Shown piece by piece: positions 41,961 through 50,373 of a stretch of 64,000 nt of DNA. Below the pieces are notes generated by a model. The model saw only the letters and a list, made by a program, of their open reading frames with translations, searched no databases and was not told the origin of the DNA. Source of the DNA: Enhydrobacter aerosaccus (GTDB lineage: Bacteria; Pseudomonadota; Alphaproteobacteria; Reyranellales; Reyranellaceae); contig NZ_FUWJ01000011.1 in the NCBI RefSeq assembly GCF_900167455.1, positions 62,001 to 126,000 on the forward strand. Direction: 5' to 3'. Position 1 is the first letter of the stretch; each line of letters begins with the position of its first letter. The translations under genes were made by a program, and so were the position numbers.

Positions 41961-43106
41961 ATGGCCGGAGCGCTCGACGGGCTCGTCGTTCTCGATTTGA
42001 CGACTCATCTTTCCGGGCCGTTCTGCGGCATGCAGCTCGGCGATCTCGGCGCCGACGTCATCAAGATCGAAAGCCCCCAGGGCGATTCGATGCGCGGGGC
42101 ACCGCCCTTCGTCGAGGGCGAGTCGGCTCCGTTCATGCTGTGGAACCGCAACAAGCGCGGCGTGCGGCTCGATCTCAAGAACGCAGCCGATCTCGAGACC
42201 TTCTGGAAGCTGGTCGACGGCGCCGATGTGATGCTGGAAAACTTCCGGCCCGGCGTGATCGACAAGCTCGGTATCGGCTGGAAAGCGCTCCACGCCCGCA
42301 ATCCGCGCCTGGTCCTGGCGTCGATCTCGGGGTTCGGCCAGACAGGGCCCTATGCCAAGCGCGGCGGCTTCGACCTGGTGATCCAGGCCATGTCCGGGCT
42401 GATGTCCGTCACCGGCCCCAAGGATGGGCCGCCCTATCGCATTCCCCTGGCGATCTCGGATGTCGGGGCGGGACTCTATCTCACCATCGGCGTGCTGGCG
42501 GCCCTGCAGGCGCGGCAGAAGACCGGGCAGGGGCAATGGGTCGAAACCTCCTTATTGGAGGCGACGGTATCGCTCGGCGTCTACGAAGCGGCGAACTACT
42601 TTGCCACTGGTGTGCGGCCGGAAAAGCTCGGCCAGGGTCATCGCGGCTCGTCGCCATACCAGGTGTTCCAGACGGCCGATGGCTGGCTGACCATCGGCGC
42701 GGCGCAGCAGAACTTCTTCTGCAAGCTGTGCGAAATGATCGGCAAGCCGGACCTTGCCGACGATCCGCGCTTCAAGACCAACGCGCTACGTGTGAAGCAC
42801 AACGACGAGATCGTCGCGATCCTGCAGGCCGAGATCGTCAAGCGCTCGACCGCCGACTGGATGACGACACTGGAAGCCGCCGGCATTCCGGCGGGGCCGG
42901 TGCTTCATCATGACGAGGTATTCGCAGATCCGCAGATCCTGGCCCGCGGGATGGTTGCCGAAGTCCAGCACGCCAAGGCCGGCCGGCAGAAGACCCTCGG
43001 CGTGCCGATCAAGATGTCCGCGAACGAGACGGGCGTCCGTCGGGCCGCGCCGATTCTCGGCCAGCACGATGCCGAGCTGAAGAAGCCGAAGAAGAAGGCC
43101 CGCTAG
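41961..43106 (+). CDS. CaiB/BaiF family CoA-transferase
   Basis: Class III CoA-transferase that moves CoA between carboxylic acids. It has 381 residues. GLVVLDLTTHLSGPFCGMQLGDLGADVIKIE forms the N-terminal nucleotide-type fold in two adjoining stretches (7-19 and 20-37). Catalytic Asp167 lies in ISDVGAGLY. The C-terminal part has GVPIKMSAN and a basic tail (KKPKKKAR). The acid substrate cannot be inferred; no acyl-CoA dehydrogenase or ligase is adjacent. Confidence 0.92.
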   Translation: MAGALDGLVVLDLTTHLSGPFCGMQLGDLGADVIKIESPQGDSMRGAPPFVEGESAPFMLWNRNKRGVRLDLKNAADLETFWKLVDGADVMLENFRPGVIDKLGIGWKALHARNPRLVLASISGFGQTGPYAKRGGFDLVIQAMSGLMSVTGPKDGPPYRIPLAISDVGAGLYLTIGVLAALQARQKTGQGQWVETSLLEATVSLGVYEAANYFATGVRPEKLGQGHRGSSPYQVFQTADGWLTIGAAQQNFFCKLCEMIGKPDLADDPRFKTNALRVKHNDEIVAILQAEIVKRSTADWMTTLEAAGIPAGPVLHHDEVFADPQILARGMVAEVQHAKAGRQKTLGVPIKMSANETGVRRAAPILGQHDAELKKPKKKAR

Positions 43107-43117
43107 CCGGCTCCGCC

Positions 43118-43459
43118 TCAGCTGCGGCGATCGCCGTCATGATCGTGGTAGCCGTCATGATCGTGAGGGTGTGGACTGCGGCCGTCGGCGTCGCGGTGAT
43201 GATCGTCACGATCCCAGTGGCGTTCCGGCGGCGGTGAGACGACGCGCGGTGGCGGACTGTAGGTCGTGTAGTAGTTGTTGACCCGCGGCGGCGAATAATA
43301 GGCGGGCTGCGAATAGTAGCCCGAGCCATAGCCGTAGCCATAGGCTGGATAACCCGAATAGCCCGAATAGCCCGAATAGGCAGGGTATGCGCCGTCCTGG
43401 ATGCAGCCCGTGACGGTCCCGAGAAGCAGTGTCGCCACCAGCCATCGACCCTTGTGCAT
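43118..43459 (-). CDS. Lipoprotein with Tyr/Gly repeats and His/Asp-rich tail
   Basis: A 113-residue predicted lipoprotein. The leader MHKGRWLVATLLLGTVTGC has a lipobox VTGC at 16-19, so the mature N-terminus is lipidated Cys19. A Tyr/Gly/Ser repeat (YSGYSGYSGYPAYGYGYG) follows, then a Pro-rich stretch and a C-terminal His/Asp tail (DDHHRDADG, HPHDHDGYHDHDGD) that could bind divalent metal. AGGAGG lies 4 bases before the ATG at 43459; an upstream start at 43489 is unlikely. The family is unknown. Confidence 0.65.
   Translation of the reverse strand: MHKGRWLVATLLLGTVTGCIQDGAYPAYSGYSGYSGYPAYGYGYGSGYYSQPAYYSPPRVNNYYTTYSPPPRVVSPPPERHWDRDDHHRDADGRSPHPHDHDGYHDHDGDRRS
43353..43379 (-). repeat. Three perfect 9-bp tandem copies inside the lipoprotein gene
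   Basis: CCCGAATAG is repeated three times without mismatch on the plus strand (43353-43379). It encodes YSG repeats in the lipoprotein on the minus strand. Copy-number slippage would change the protein by three residues per unit without a frameshift. Confidence 0.85.
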
Positions 43460-43585
43460 CGTTCCTCCTGGGAGGACCAAGGCGAACACGGTCCTCCTCG
43501 TATTGGGGTACGAGTCGGATCGCGTCGATGGGGTGGCGCAATTAGGCTCTTATGGAGGCGAGCCCCGCCTTTCGAATCGGGCGCT

Positions 43586-44935
43586 TTAGTAACCGTAGCG
43601 CGCCGCGGCCATGGCATAGCCGACACGGCGGTCCGGAGACACCGGATGTCGGCCCGCGACGCGTTCCAGCATCAGCCGCACGTCTTCCGCGCTGTCGGCC
43701 TTGAGCGCCGAATCGAGGAAGAGTTGCTCCAGCACGTCCTGCTGCGCATGGCTGCCGCCCAGCAGGTACATCTCGCTGACGACAGGCCGCAGATGCTTCA
43801 GCGCCTCTTCATGGCGACTCTGCTTGTGCGCCAGCACCGCCTCGCAGACGGGGAGGGCGACGTGCCCGACCAGCCGCGGGCCGAAGCCGTTGCCCTGGCC
43901 GAAGCTGCGCATCGCCTCGATCATGCGGTTGGCAGCGGCGGTGCGGCCGGTGGCGGCCAATGCCATCATCCAGTGCGGCAGCGTAAAAGCCGACAGGCAG
44001 TCGCCGATGCGGGCCTCGGCCTTGTCGGCGAGTTCGATCCAGCGGTCGCCGACATTGACGCCGTGACGTTCGAGGCGGAACAGCATCGAGGCTGCGTTCT
44101 GGACGTCGATGTACATGTCCGGCATCGCCTGGACGAGCGGCGAATTCAGGTCTCGGAAGCCCTTGTCGTAGAGCGACAGCACCTCGTCGAACTCGCGCCG
44201 CTCCAGGTGATACATGCCGCGGTGCCAATAGAGATGGTGCTTGAGGTTGTTGCCGCCTTCCCAGTTGGGCTCGAGCTTGCGCAGCCAGGCGATGCCCTCG
44301 CCGCGGCGGCCTTGCATCTCCAGCACGTGAGCGATGGCATGGGCGCCCCACAGATCGCCCGGATCGACATCGATCGCCTGCCGTCCTGCGCTCTCGGCGA
44401 GCGTGTAGTTGCCGGCTTCCTCGTGCGCGAAGCAGCGGCACGACAGCAGCATGCCCCAGCCGGGATACTCGTCCGACCAGTGCGGATAGACCTTCTCGAC
44501 CTCGGCCTGCATGGTCTCGGGCCGGCCGAGCCAGAAGGCGTTGAAGTGATGGAGGCGGAACGCCAGCACGTCGTGCGGATGTTCGCCAGCAATGTGCTCC
44601 CAGATCGCGAGCATGCGATCGAGGTCACCCTGGATCCATTTGTCGAGCGCCTCGATATGGGCAGCCTCGCGAGCGGTGGTGCGAGAGGCGCGCTTGCGCG
44701 CCTCCGCCAGAGATTCGGCGGCGCCGGCGACATTGGCCTTGTTGTAGGCCAGCATGTTGAAATAGCCGCGCGTCACATGCGCCAGTGCAAAGTCCGGATC
44801 GGCCTTCAGGGCCGCACCGAGATGCCGTCCGGCATCGGTGCGGTACTTGAGATAGGCCATCGTCGCCCGATCGAAAGCGTCGGCCGCCTCCGTCGAGTCG
44901 GTCGAGATGGCGAGCCCGTGCAGATCCTTGCGCAT
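43586..44935 (-). CDS. Tetratricopeptide-repeat protein (TTC38-like)
   Basis: A 449-residue, soluble, all-helical protein with no signal peptide. TPR-like helices occur throughout (HLGAALKADPDFALAHVTRGY, EEAGNYTLAESAGRQAIDVDP, AHVLEMQGRRGEGIAWL). The aromatic/His-rich HHLYWHRGMYHLERREFDEV in the middle is typical of the TTC38-like family, whose function is unclear. The gene lies 20 bp downstream of the amidase on the same strand and is probably cotranscribed with it. Confidence 0.82.
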   Translation of the reverse strand: MRKDLHGLAISTDSTEAADAFDRATMAYLKYRTDAGRHLGAALKADPDFALAHVTRGYFNMLAYNKANVAGAAESLAEARKRASRTTAREAAHIEALDKWIQGDLDRMLAIWEHIAGEHPHDVLAFRLHHFNAFWLGRPETMQAEVEKVYPHWSDEYPGWGMLLSCRCFAHEEAGNYTLAESAGRQAIDVDPGDLWGAHAIAHVLEMQGRRGEGIAWLRKLEPNWEGGNNLKHHLYWHRGMYHLERREFDEVLSLYDKGFRDLNSPLVQAMPDMYIDVQNAASMLFRLERHGVNVGDRWIELADKAEARIGDCLSAFTLPHWMMALAATGRTAAANRMIEAMRSFGQGNGFGPRLVGHVALPVCEAVLAHKQSRHEEALKHLRPVVSEMYLLGGSHAQQDVLEQLFLDSALKADSAEDVRLMLERVAGRHPVSPDRRVGYAMAAARYGY

Positions 44936-44955
44936 GGCGTTTCCTCGTTTCTTTT

Positions 44956-46479
44956 TTAGAGCGCGCTGGGCGCGAGGCCCGGCTTCGCCTTGGCATTGAG
45001 CTTCGGCGGATGCCTCACGATCGACTTCAGCGCCGGCACCGGCTTGGCGAGCTTCTTGAGATTCGGCACCGGGCGCGCCAGCTCTGGAATGCCCTTGAAA
45101 GCCTGCTCCATTGCGTGCGCCGCGCCCAGCACTTCGCCATCGCCGCGGAAGCGGCCGATGACCTGCAGGCCGAACGGCATCTTGTTATGGTCGAGACCGC
45201 ACGGCAGGGACACCGCCGGATTGCTCGCCAGCGTGATGATGTAGACCGTCGCCATCCAGTGGTAGTAGTTGCGCAACTTCTTGCCATCCATCTCGTCGAT
45301 GTAGAGCTGCTTCCACGGGAAGGGCGAGAAGCCCACCGTCGGGCCGATCACCAGATCGTAGTCGCGATAGAGCTGCTGGAACTTGCGGAAGATGTTGGTT
45401 TGTTCGCCATGCGCCCAGGCGAAGTCGGCCAGCGACATGTTGGCGCCGATCTCGTAGTTGGCGCGGATGTTGGGGCCGAGCTGGCTCTTGTCCTTCTCGT
45501 AGGCTTCGCGATAGCGCGCCACGAAGCTAACGGCGCGGATGACGTCGAAGCAGCGATGCACATCACCGAGATCGAGGTCGACCTTGTCGACGCTGCGGAA
45601 CAGGTGCTTCATCGCCTTGACCTTCTCGCGCATTGTCGCGCGGACGCCCTTCTCGACCGGTGCGGCGCCGTAGTCCTCGGTCCAGGCCACGCGCAGGCTG
45701 CCGAGATCGACTGGCCAGGGTTCAGCGAAGGCGGCGCCATCGACAGGGAAGGACAGCGGATCGCTGTCGTGCTGGCCGATCTGCGTCGCGAAGAGCAGGC
45801 AGGTATCGGCCACCGTGCGGCCCATCGGTCCGAGCACGGAGATCGGCGTCCAGCCCATGGCGCGGCGCTCCACGGCGACCATGCCCGGCGAGGGGCGGAA
45901 GCCGACGATGCCGCAATAGGCGGCCGGATTGCGCAGCGAGCCGCCAGTATCGGAGCCGGTGCAGACCGGCAACATGTCGGTGGCGAGCGCCGCCGCCGAG
46001 CCACCCGACGAGCCGCCGGCATTCAGCATCGGATTGAAGGGATTGCCGGTTGCGCCCCAGACGGGGTTACGGCTGTTGGAGCCAGCGCCGAACTCCGGCA
46101 CGTTGGTCTTGCCGACGACGACGGCGCCGGCGGCGCGCACGCGTCCGACCATCACATTGTCCCAGCTCGGCACGAAATCGCGATAGAGCGGCGAGCCGTA
46201 GGTCGTGAGGAGGTCCTTGGTCTCCTCGAGATCCTTGATGCCGGTCGGCAGACCGTGCAGCAACGGCAGCTCCTCGCCACGGCGGACCGCCGTCTCGGCC
46301 GCCTTGGCTTCCTTGCGGGCCCGGTCAACGCACATGGCGGTGACGGCGTTGACGGCAGGATTGAGTCTCTTGATGCGCTGCAGGCTCGCTTCCAGTAGTT
46401 CGACCGGCGAAATCTCCTTGGTGCCGATACGGCGGCGCATTTCCACCGCGGACAAAGCGAGCAACTCTTCGTTAGCCAT
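44956..46479 (-). CDS. Amidase, amidase-signature family
   Basis: Ser-cisSer-Lys hydrolase acting on a carboxamide. It has 507 residues. Catalytic Lys82 lies in GIKDLEE, cis-Ser157 in GGSSGGSAAA, and nucleophile Ser181 in GSDTGGSLR. The rest follows the family with FRPSPGMV and a C-terminal SLPCGLDHNKMPFGLQVIG. The start MANEELLALSAVEM at 46479 is 79 bp from the divergent thiolase gene. It is not a GatA, because gatB and gatC are absent. The substrate is unknown. Confidence 0.9.
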   Translation of the reverse strand: MANEELLALSAVEMRRRIGTKEISPVELLEASLQRIKRLNPAVNAVTAMCVDRARKEAKAAETAVRRGEELPLLHGLPTGIKDLEETKDLLTTYGSPLYRDFVPSWDNVMVGRVRAAGAVVVGKTNVPEFGAGSNSRNPVWGATGNPFNPMLNAGGSSGGSAAALATDMLPVCTGSDTGGSLRNPAAYCGIVGFRPSPGMVAVERRAMGWTPISVLGPMGRTVADTCLLFATQIGQHDSDPLSFPVDGAAFAEPWPVDLGSLRVAWTEDYGAAPVEKGVRATMREKVKAMKHLFRSVDKVDLDLGDVHRCFDVIRAVSFVARYREAYEKDKSQLGPNIRANYEIGANMSLADFAWAHGEQTNIFRKFQQLYRDYDLVIGPTVGFSPFPWKQLYIDEMDGKKLRNYYHWMATVYIITLASNPAVSLPCGLDHNKMPFGLQVIGRFRGDGEVLGAAHAMEQAFKGIPELARPVPNLKKLAKPVPALKSIVRHPPKLNAKAKPGLAPSAL

Positions 46480-46558
46480 TGATCCCCCTTGGTTGGCGCA
46501 ACCTTAGCCCTTCCGGTTTCATCGAGGGAAGGGCACGATAGCCGCGGAGGAAACAAGC

Positions 46559-47719
46559 ATGGCGCACGGCTTACGCGAAAAGGCCGCGATCAGCGGCATC
46601 GGCGAGACGGCCTATACCCGCGGCACGACCAAGAGCGCGCTGGCGCTGCAGCTCGAGGCCAGCCTGGCAGCGGTTGCCGACGCCGGATTGAGCCCGCGCG
46701 ATATCGACGGCGTCATTCCCTATTTCCCCGGCGGCGGTATCGCCGAGGACTTCGTTGCCAATTTCGGCATTCCCGATCTGGCGTTGTCCGCCTTTGTGCC
46801 GATGGGCGGTGCCACCTGCGTGGCAGCGCTGCAGACCGCGGCGATGGCAGTGGCGACCGGCGTCTGCAAGCACGTCCTGATTTCGGTAGGCCGTACCGGT
46901 TATTCGGGGGCACGTGTGAGCACCCGCCTGCAGCAGTTCCCGCAATTCGCCTTGGCCGCGGAATTCGAGGCGCCGATCGGCATCTTCGCGCCGGCCCAGC
47001 TCTATGCTCCCGGGGCACGCCGTCATATGGAACTCTACGGCACGCGCTCTCGGCATTTCGCGGAAGTCGCGGTCGTCACGCGCCAGCACGCGATCCTCAA
47101 TGGCAACGTGGTCATGAACAAGCCGCTCACGGTCGAGGAGCATCAGGCCTCCCGCATGATCTCCGACCCGTTTCGCCTGTTCGATTGCAGTCTGGAAAGC
47201 GATGGCGGTGCGGCAGTTGTGGTGAGCGCGACCGAGCGTGCCCGCGATCTGAAGAAGCCCGCCGTGACCATCATGGGCGTCGCCGAGGGGCATCCCGAAT
47301 CGCCGGCCTCGATCGCTCAGCGCCCCGACCTGATGGAGTTCGGCCTGGCCAAGGCAGCGCCGCGCGCCTATGCGATGGCGGGCGTCGGACCGGGCGACAT
47401 CGATGTCGCCGAGATCTACGACTGCTTCACCTTTACGGTCATCAACCAGCTCGAGCTGCTGGGCTTCTGCAAGCGCGGAGAGGGCGGACCGTTCGTGATG
47501 GACGGACGCATCGCGCTCGGCGGCGAGCTGCCGATCAACACGCATGGCGGGCTGCTGAGCCAGGGCCATGTCGTCGGCCTCAACCATGTGATCGAACTGA
47601 CGCGCCAACTGCGCCGCGAGGCGGGCAAGGCGCAGGTCGCCGATGCGGAGGTGGGGCTGGTCACCGGTTACGGCGACATGGGCGATGGATCGCTGGCGAT
47701 CCTGAGGAGGGCGGCATGA
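46559..47719 (+). CDS. Thiolase-like acetyl-CoA acetyltransferase / lipid-transfer (SCP2-type) protein
   Basis: A 386-residue thiolase-fold protein. It begins KAAISGIGETAYTRGTTKSA, has the first-half GGATCVAALQTAAMAVATG near the nucleophile position (Cys at about 82) and DVAEIYDCFTFTVINQLELLGF in the second half, then INTHGGLLSQGHVVGLNH. Such SCP2-like thiolases usually need the DUF35 protein encoded next and serve in steroid or fatty side-chain aldol/retro-aldol or thiolysis reactions. The stop overlaps the DUF35 start by 4 bp. Confidence 0.88.
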   Translation: MAHGLREKAAISGIGETAYTRGTTKSALALQLEASLAAVADAGLSPRDIDGVIPYFPGGGIAEDFVANFGIPDLALSAFVPMGGATCVAALQTAAMAVATGVCKHVLISVGRTGYSGARVSTRLQQFPQFALAAEFEAPIGIFAPAQLYAPGARRHMELYGTRSRHFAEVAVVTRQHAILNGNVVMNKPLTVEEHQASRMISDPFRLFDCSLESDGGAAVVVSATERARDLKKPAVTIMGVAEGHPESPASIAQRPDLMEFGLAKAAPRAYAMAGVGPGDIDVAEIYDCFTFTVINQLELLGFCKRGEGGPFVMDGRIALGGELPINTHGGLLSQGHVVGLNHVIELTRQLRREAGKAQVADAEVGLVTGYGDMGDGSLAILRRAA

Positions 47720-48141
47720 GCACGACCGCGGTTCCACCGGCCCCGGAAAGGCCGCTGCCCACGCCGACGCGCGAAAGCCAGCCATACTGGGACGGGCTGC
47801 GCGAGGGCCGCTTCATGCTGCAGCATTGCTCCGCCTGCGGAAAGGTCCGGCACTATCCACGGCCGGTTTGCCCGCATTGTTTCTCGATGGAGAGCGACTG
47901 GCGGGAGACGTCGCCGGAGGGCACGGTCCATAGCTGGACCGTCTGCCACCATCCGTTCAATTTCTTCTTCAAGCAGATGACGCCCTACACCGTGGTTCTT
48001 GTCGACATGGCGGCCGGTGTGCGGGTGAATGCGCCGCTGCGTGGCATTGCCGCCGAGGATCTCCGGATCGGCACACGCCTGCGGTTGGCCTTCGACCCCG
48101 TAAGCAAGGAAGTGACGCTCCCCTATTTCGTGCCGGCCTGA
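47716..48141 (+). CDS. DUF35 zinc-ribbon/OB-fold protein
   Basis: Obligate partner of thiolase-like proteins, thought to bind the acyl-CoA. It has 141 residues. The rubredoxin-like zinc ribbon uses Cys38, Cys41, Cys52 and Cys55 (CSACGKVRHYPRPVCPHC). An OB-fold (about 65-140) follows, with GTVHSWTVCHHPF and PYTVVLVDM. The ATG overlaps the thiolase stop (ATGA), which supports a 1:1 complex. The 48142-48292 gap before soxXA holds no recognised element. Confidence 0.92.
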   Translation: MSTTAVPPAPERPLPTPTRESQPYWDGLREGRFMLQHCSACGKVRHYPRPVCPHCFSMESDWRETSPEGTVHSWTVCHHPFNFFFKQMTPYTVVLVDMAAGVRVNAPLRGIAAEDLRIGTRLRLAFDPVSKEVTLPYFVPA

Positions 48142-48292
48142 TCGCGAGATCGTTACGGGCGCCGGAGGCGCATTTGGTGGAATAATTTGCTCTGCTCTAC
48201 GAGTTCGGCAATGGCTTCCTGCTGCCGATGGAAATTCGCTTGAAACCCGGCGGAGGCTCGGCCATGTCGCGCTGCCCCTCGGGCGGAAAGGG

Positions 48293-49555
48293 ATGCAGCG
48301 TCGGATGAAAGCGATACTTCTGGGCTTTGCGCTGAGCGCCATGGCTGCGCAGGCATTTGCCCAGACGCCCGCTCCTGAGACGCCCGCTCCCCGGGCACTG
48401 GCACCGCTGCAGCTCGAGGGCTCCGCAGCACCGCAGCCGTGGCAGCGCTATCGCGACTGGAACCAGGCGCATTGGGACAGCTACAACAGTCTTGCGAGGC
48501 CCAACGTGACCCCGCCGGCCGGCGGCGAGATCGAAGTCAAGGAAGTCACTGGCGACGCTGTGACCGGCCGCAAGCTCGCCTTCGATCGCAGTCGTGGCGG
48601 CGGATGTCTTGCCTGCCATGTCATGGGATCCAGTACGCAGGAAGTGCCGGGCAATGTCGGGCCCGATTTGTCGGAGATCGGCAAGGCGGGCCGCAGCGAC
48701 CAATGGCTGTTCAATTACGTATTCGATCCGCGAGTCTACAATCCGCAATCGGTTATGCCGCCGTGGGGCAAGCACGGCTTCTACAACGAGGCCGAGATCC
48801 GCGACATTGTCGCCTTCCTCAAGACGCTCAAGACGCCCGCCACGTTTGCCGATCCCCTGGATAATCCCGCGACGCGGCCCCGCCCGGTCGAGGATCGCGA
48901 TTTCCTCGATCCTTTCGTCAATCCCGCTGCCGATCACATCGACAGCGGCAGCGCGCTGTTCAAGAAGCCGGGGCCGAACGGCAAGGCATGCAGCGACTGT
49001 CATGCCGCGCCCGCCACCAGCTTCAAGCGCTGGGCGGCCGAGATGCCGAAGTGGGAGCCACGCCTCAACAAGGTGCTCGGCGCCGAGGAGTTCATCGCCC
49101 GCCATGCCAAGGCTACGATGAATGCCGACTATCTGATGCAGTCCGCCGCGAATACCGACCTGTCGATCTACCTGCACAGTCTGGCCAACGGCGAACCGAT
49201 CAAGGTCGATCTGTCGTTGCCGGCAGCGCAGGCGGCCTACGATCGCGGCGTGAAGCTTTCCCAGCTCAAGATCGGCCAGTTCGACTTTTCCTGCGCCGAT
49301 TGCCACGGCCAGGGCGCCAACAAGTGGCTGCGCGGCCAGTGGCTGGGCGAGCCGCGGGGCCAATTCGATCATTTCCCGGTCTGGCGCACCAGCCGCAACG
49401 AGATCTGGGATATCCGCAAGCGCTTCCAATGGTGCAACGTGCAAGTGCGTGCCGACGAGCTTCCGCCCGATGCCGTTGAATATGGCGAGCTCGAACTCTA
49501 TTTGCGCAAGATGAACGAGGGGCTGAAAATGGCCGCTCCCAACATCCGGCACTGA
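48293..49555 (+). CDS. soxXA: SoxX-SoxA fusion cytochrome c (triheme)
   Basis: Periplasmic cytochrome that starts Sox thiosulfate oxidation by coupling thiosulfate to the SoxY cysteine. It has 420 residues. A signal peptide (1-24) is followed by a SoxX domain (about 80-180) with heme motif CLACH (105-109), GNVGPDL and distal Met155 in MPPWGKHG. A SoxA domain (about 205-412) has CSDCH (233-237), CADCH (334-338), GANKWLRGQWLGEPRG and the active-site/heme-ligand Cys381 (QWCNVQVRA), ending YGELELYL. SoxX and SoxA are normally separate proteins. Another in-frame ATG lies at 48305. Confidence 0.93.
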   Translation: MQRRMKAILLGFALSAMAAQAFAQTPAPETPAPRALAPLQLEGSAAPQPWQRYRDWNQAHWDSYNSLARPNVTPPAGGEIEVKEVTGDAVTGRKLAFDRSRGGGCLACHVMGSSTQEVPGNVGPDLSEIGKAGRSDQWLFNYVFDPRVYNPQSVMPPWGKHGFYNEAEIRDIVAFLKTLKTPATFADPLDNPATRPRPVEDRDFLDPFVNPAADHIDSGSALFKKPGPNGKACSDCHAAPATSFKRWAAEMPKWEPRLNKVLGAEEFIARHAKATMNADYLMQSAANTDLSIYLHSLANGEPIKVDLSLPAAQAAYDRGVKLSQLKIGQFDFSCADCHGQGANKWLRGQWLGEPRGQFDHFPVWRTSRNEIWDIRKRFQWCNVQVRADELPPDAVEYGELELYLRKMNEGLKMAAPNIRH

Positions 49556-49582
49556 AGGCAGGGCAGGGAAAGAGAGAAATCG

Positions 49583-50026
49583 ATGACGGAGATTGCTTCC
49601 CTGACCCGCCGGTCGGCGCTTCTGGCGATTGCCGGCGCGATCGTCGCGCGCAACGCCTGGGCGACGCCGGATGCCACGCGCGATTGGCTGGCATCCCAGG
49701 CCAAGGGCACGTCCAAGGAAGGCAAGATCACCCTGAAAGCGCCGGAGATCGCCGAGAACGGCAATGCCGTTCCCGTCACGGTGTCCGTCGAGAGCGCCAT
49801 GACCGAGCAGTCCTACGTGAAGGCGCTTTACGTCGCCGCCGACGGCAATCCCAATCCTGGCGTCATCACCTTCGAGTTCACGCCTGCGAGCGGCAAGGCC
49901 GAGGTTCAGTTCCGCACCCGACTGGCGCAGACGCAGAAGCTGGTCGCCGTGGCGGAGATGAACGATGGCTCGCTCTACATGGCGAGCCGAGAGGTGAAGG
50001 TCACCATCGGCGGCTGCGGCGGCTGA
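49583..50026 (+). CDS. soxY: Sulfur carrier SoxY
   Basis: Swinging-arm carrier that holds sulfur intermediates on its C-terminal cysteine. It has 147 residues. A twin-arginine leader (LTRRSALLAIAGAIVARNAWA) indicates Tat export. The Ig-like domain contains GKITLKAPEIAENGNAVPVTV, and the protein ends IGGCGG, the invariant SoxY GGCGG arm with the carrier Cys. The gene lies 27 bp after soxXA and 13 bp before soxZ. Confidence 0.97.
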   Translation: MTEIASLTRRSALLAIAGAIVARNAWATPDATRDWLASQAKGTSKEGKITLKAPEIAENGNAVPVTVSVESAMTEQSYVKALYVAADGNPNPGVITFEFTPASGKAEVQFRTRLAQTQKLVAVAEMNDGSLYMASREVKVTIGGCGG

Positions 50027-50039
50027 GCAGGAGAGTTCC

Positions 50040-50369
50040 ATGTCCGACGACATCAAGCCGCGCCTGCGGGTGCCGGCCACCGCCAAGAAAGGCGAGGTGG
50101 TCGAGGTCAAGACGCTGATCACCCACCCGATGGAGAACGGCCAGCGCAAGGGCCCCGACGGCAAGATCGTGCCGCGCCTGATCGTCAACTCGTTGAAGGT
50201 CACCTACAACGACAAGCCGGTCCTGAACGTGAAGCTGGAGCCGGCCATTGCGGCCAATCCGTTCCTGTCGTTCTTCGTGCGCGTGGAGGAGAGCGGCACG
50301 CTGAAATTCACCTGGACCGACGACGAGAACCAGTCCTGGACCGCCGAGAGCAAGATCGAGGTCGCGTGA
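50040..50369 (+). CDS. soxZ: Sulfur carrier partner SoxZ
   Basis: Binding partner that forms the SoxYZ complex. It has 109 residues and no signal peptide, because it is exported with SoxY through Tat. Family features are KGEVVEVKTLITHPMENGQR, VNSLKVTYNDKPVLNVKLEPAI and LKFTWTDDENQSWTAE. AGGAGAG precedes the ATG. The stop is 4 bp before soxB. Confidence 0.97.
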   Translation: MSDDIKPRLRVPATAKKGEVVEVKTLITHPMENGQRKGPDGKIVPRLIVNSLKVTYNDKPVLNVKLEPAIAANPFLSFFVRVEESGTLKFTWTDDENQSWTAESKIEVA

Positions 50370-50373
50370 CGTC

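Noticed and set aside
43200..43460. CRISPR-like short repeats
   Set aside because: The 9-bp units are contiguous, lack spacers and encode protein repeats in the lipoprotein.
45010..46398. 462-codon frame antisense to the amidase
   Set aside because: Shadow of the amidase gene, which has all catalytic residues on the other strand.
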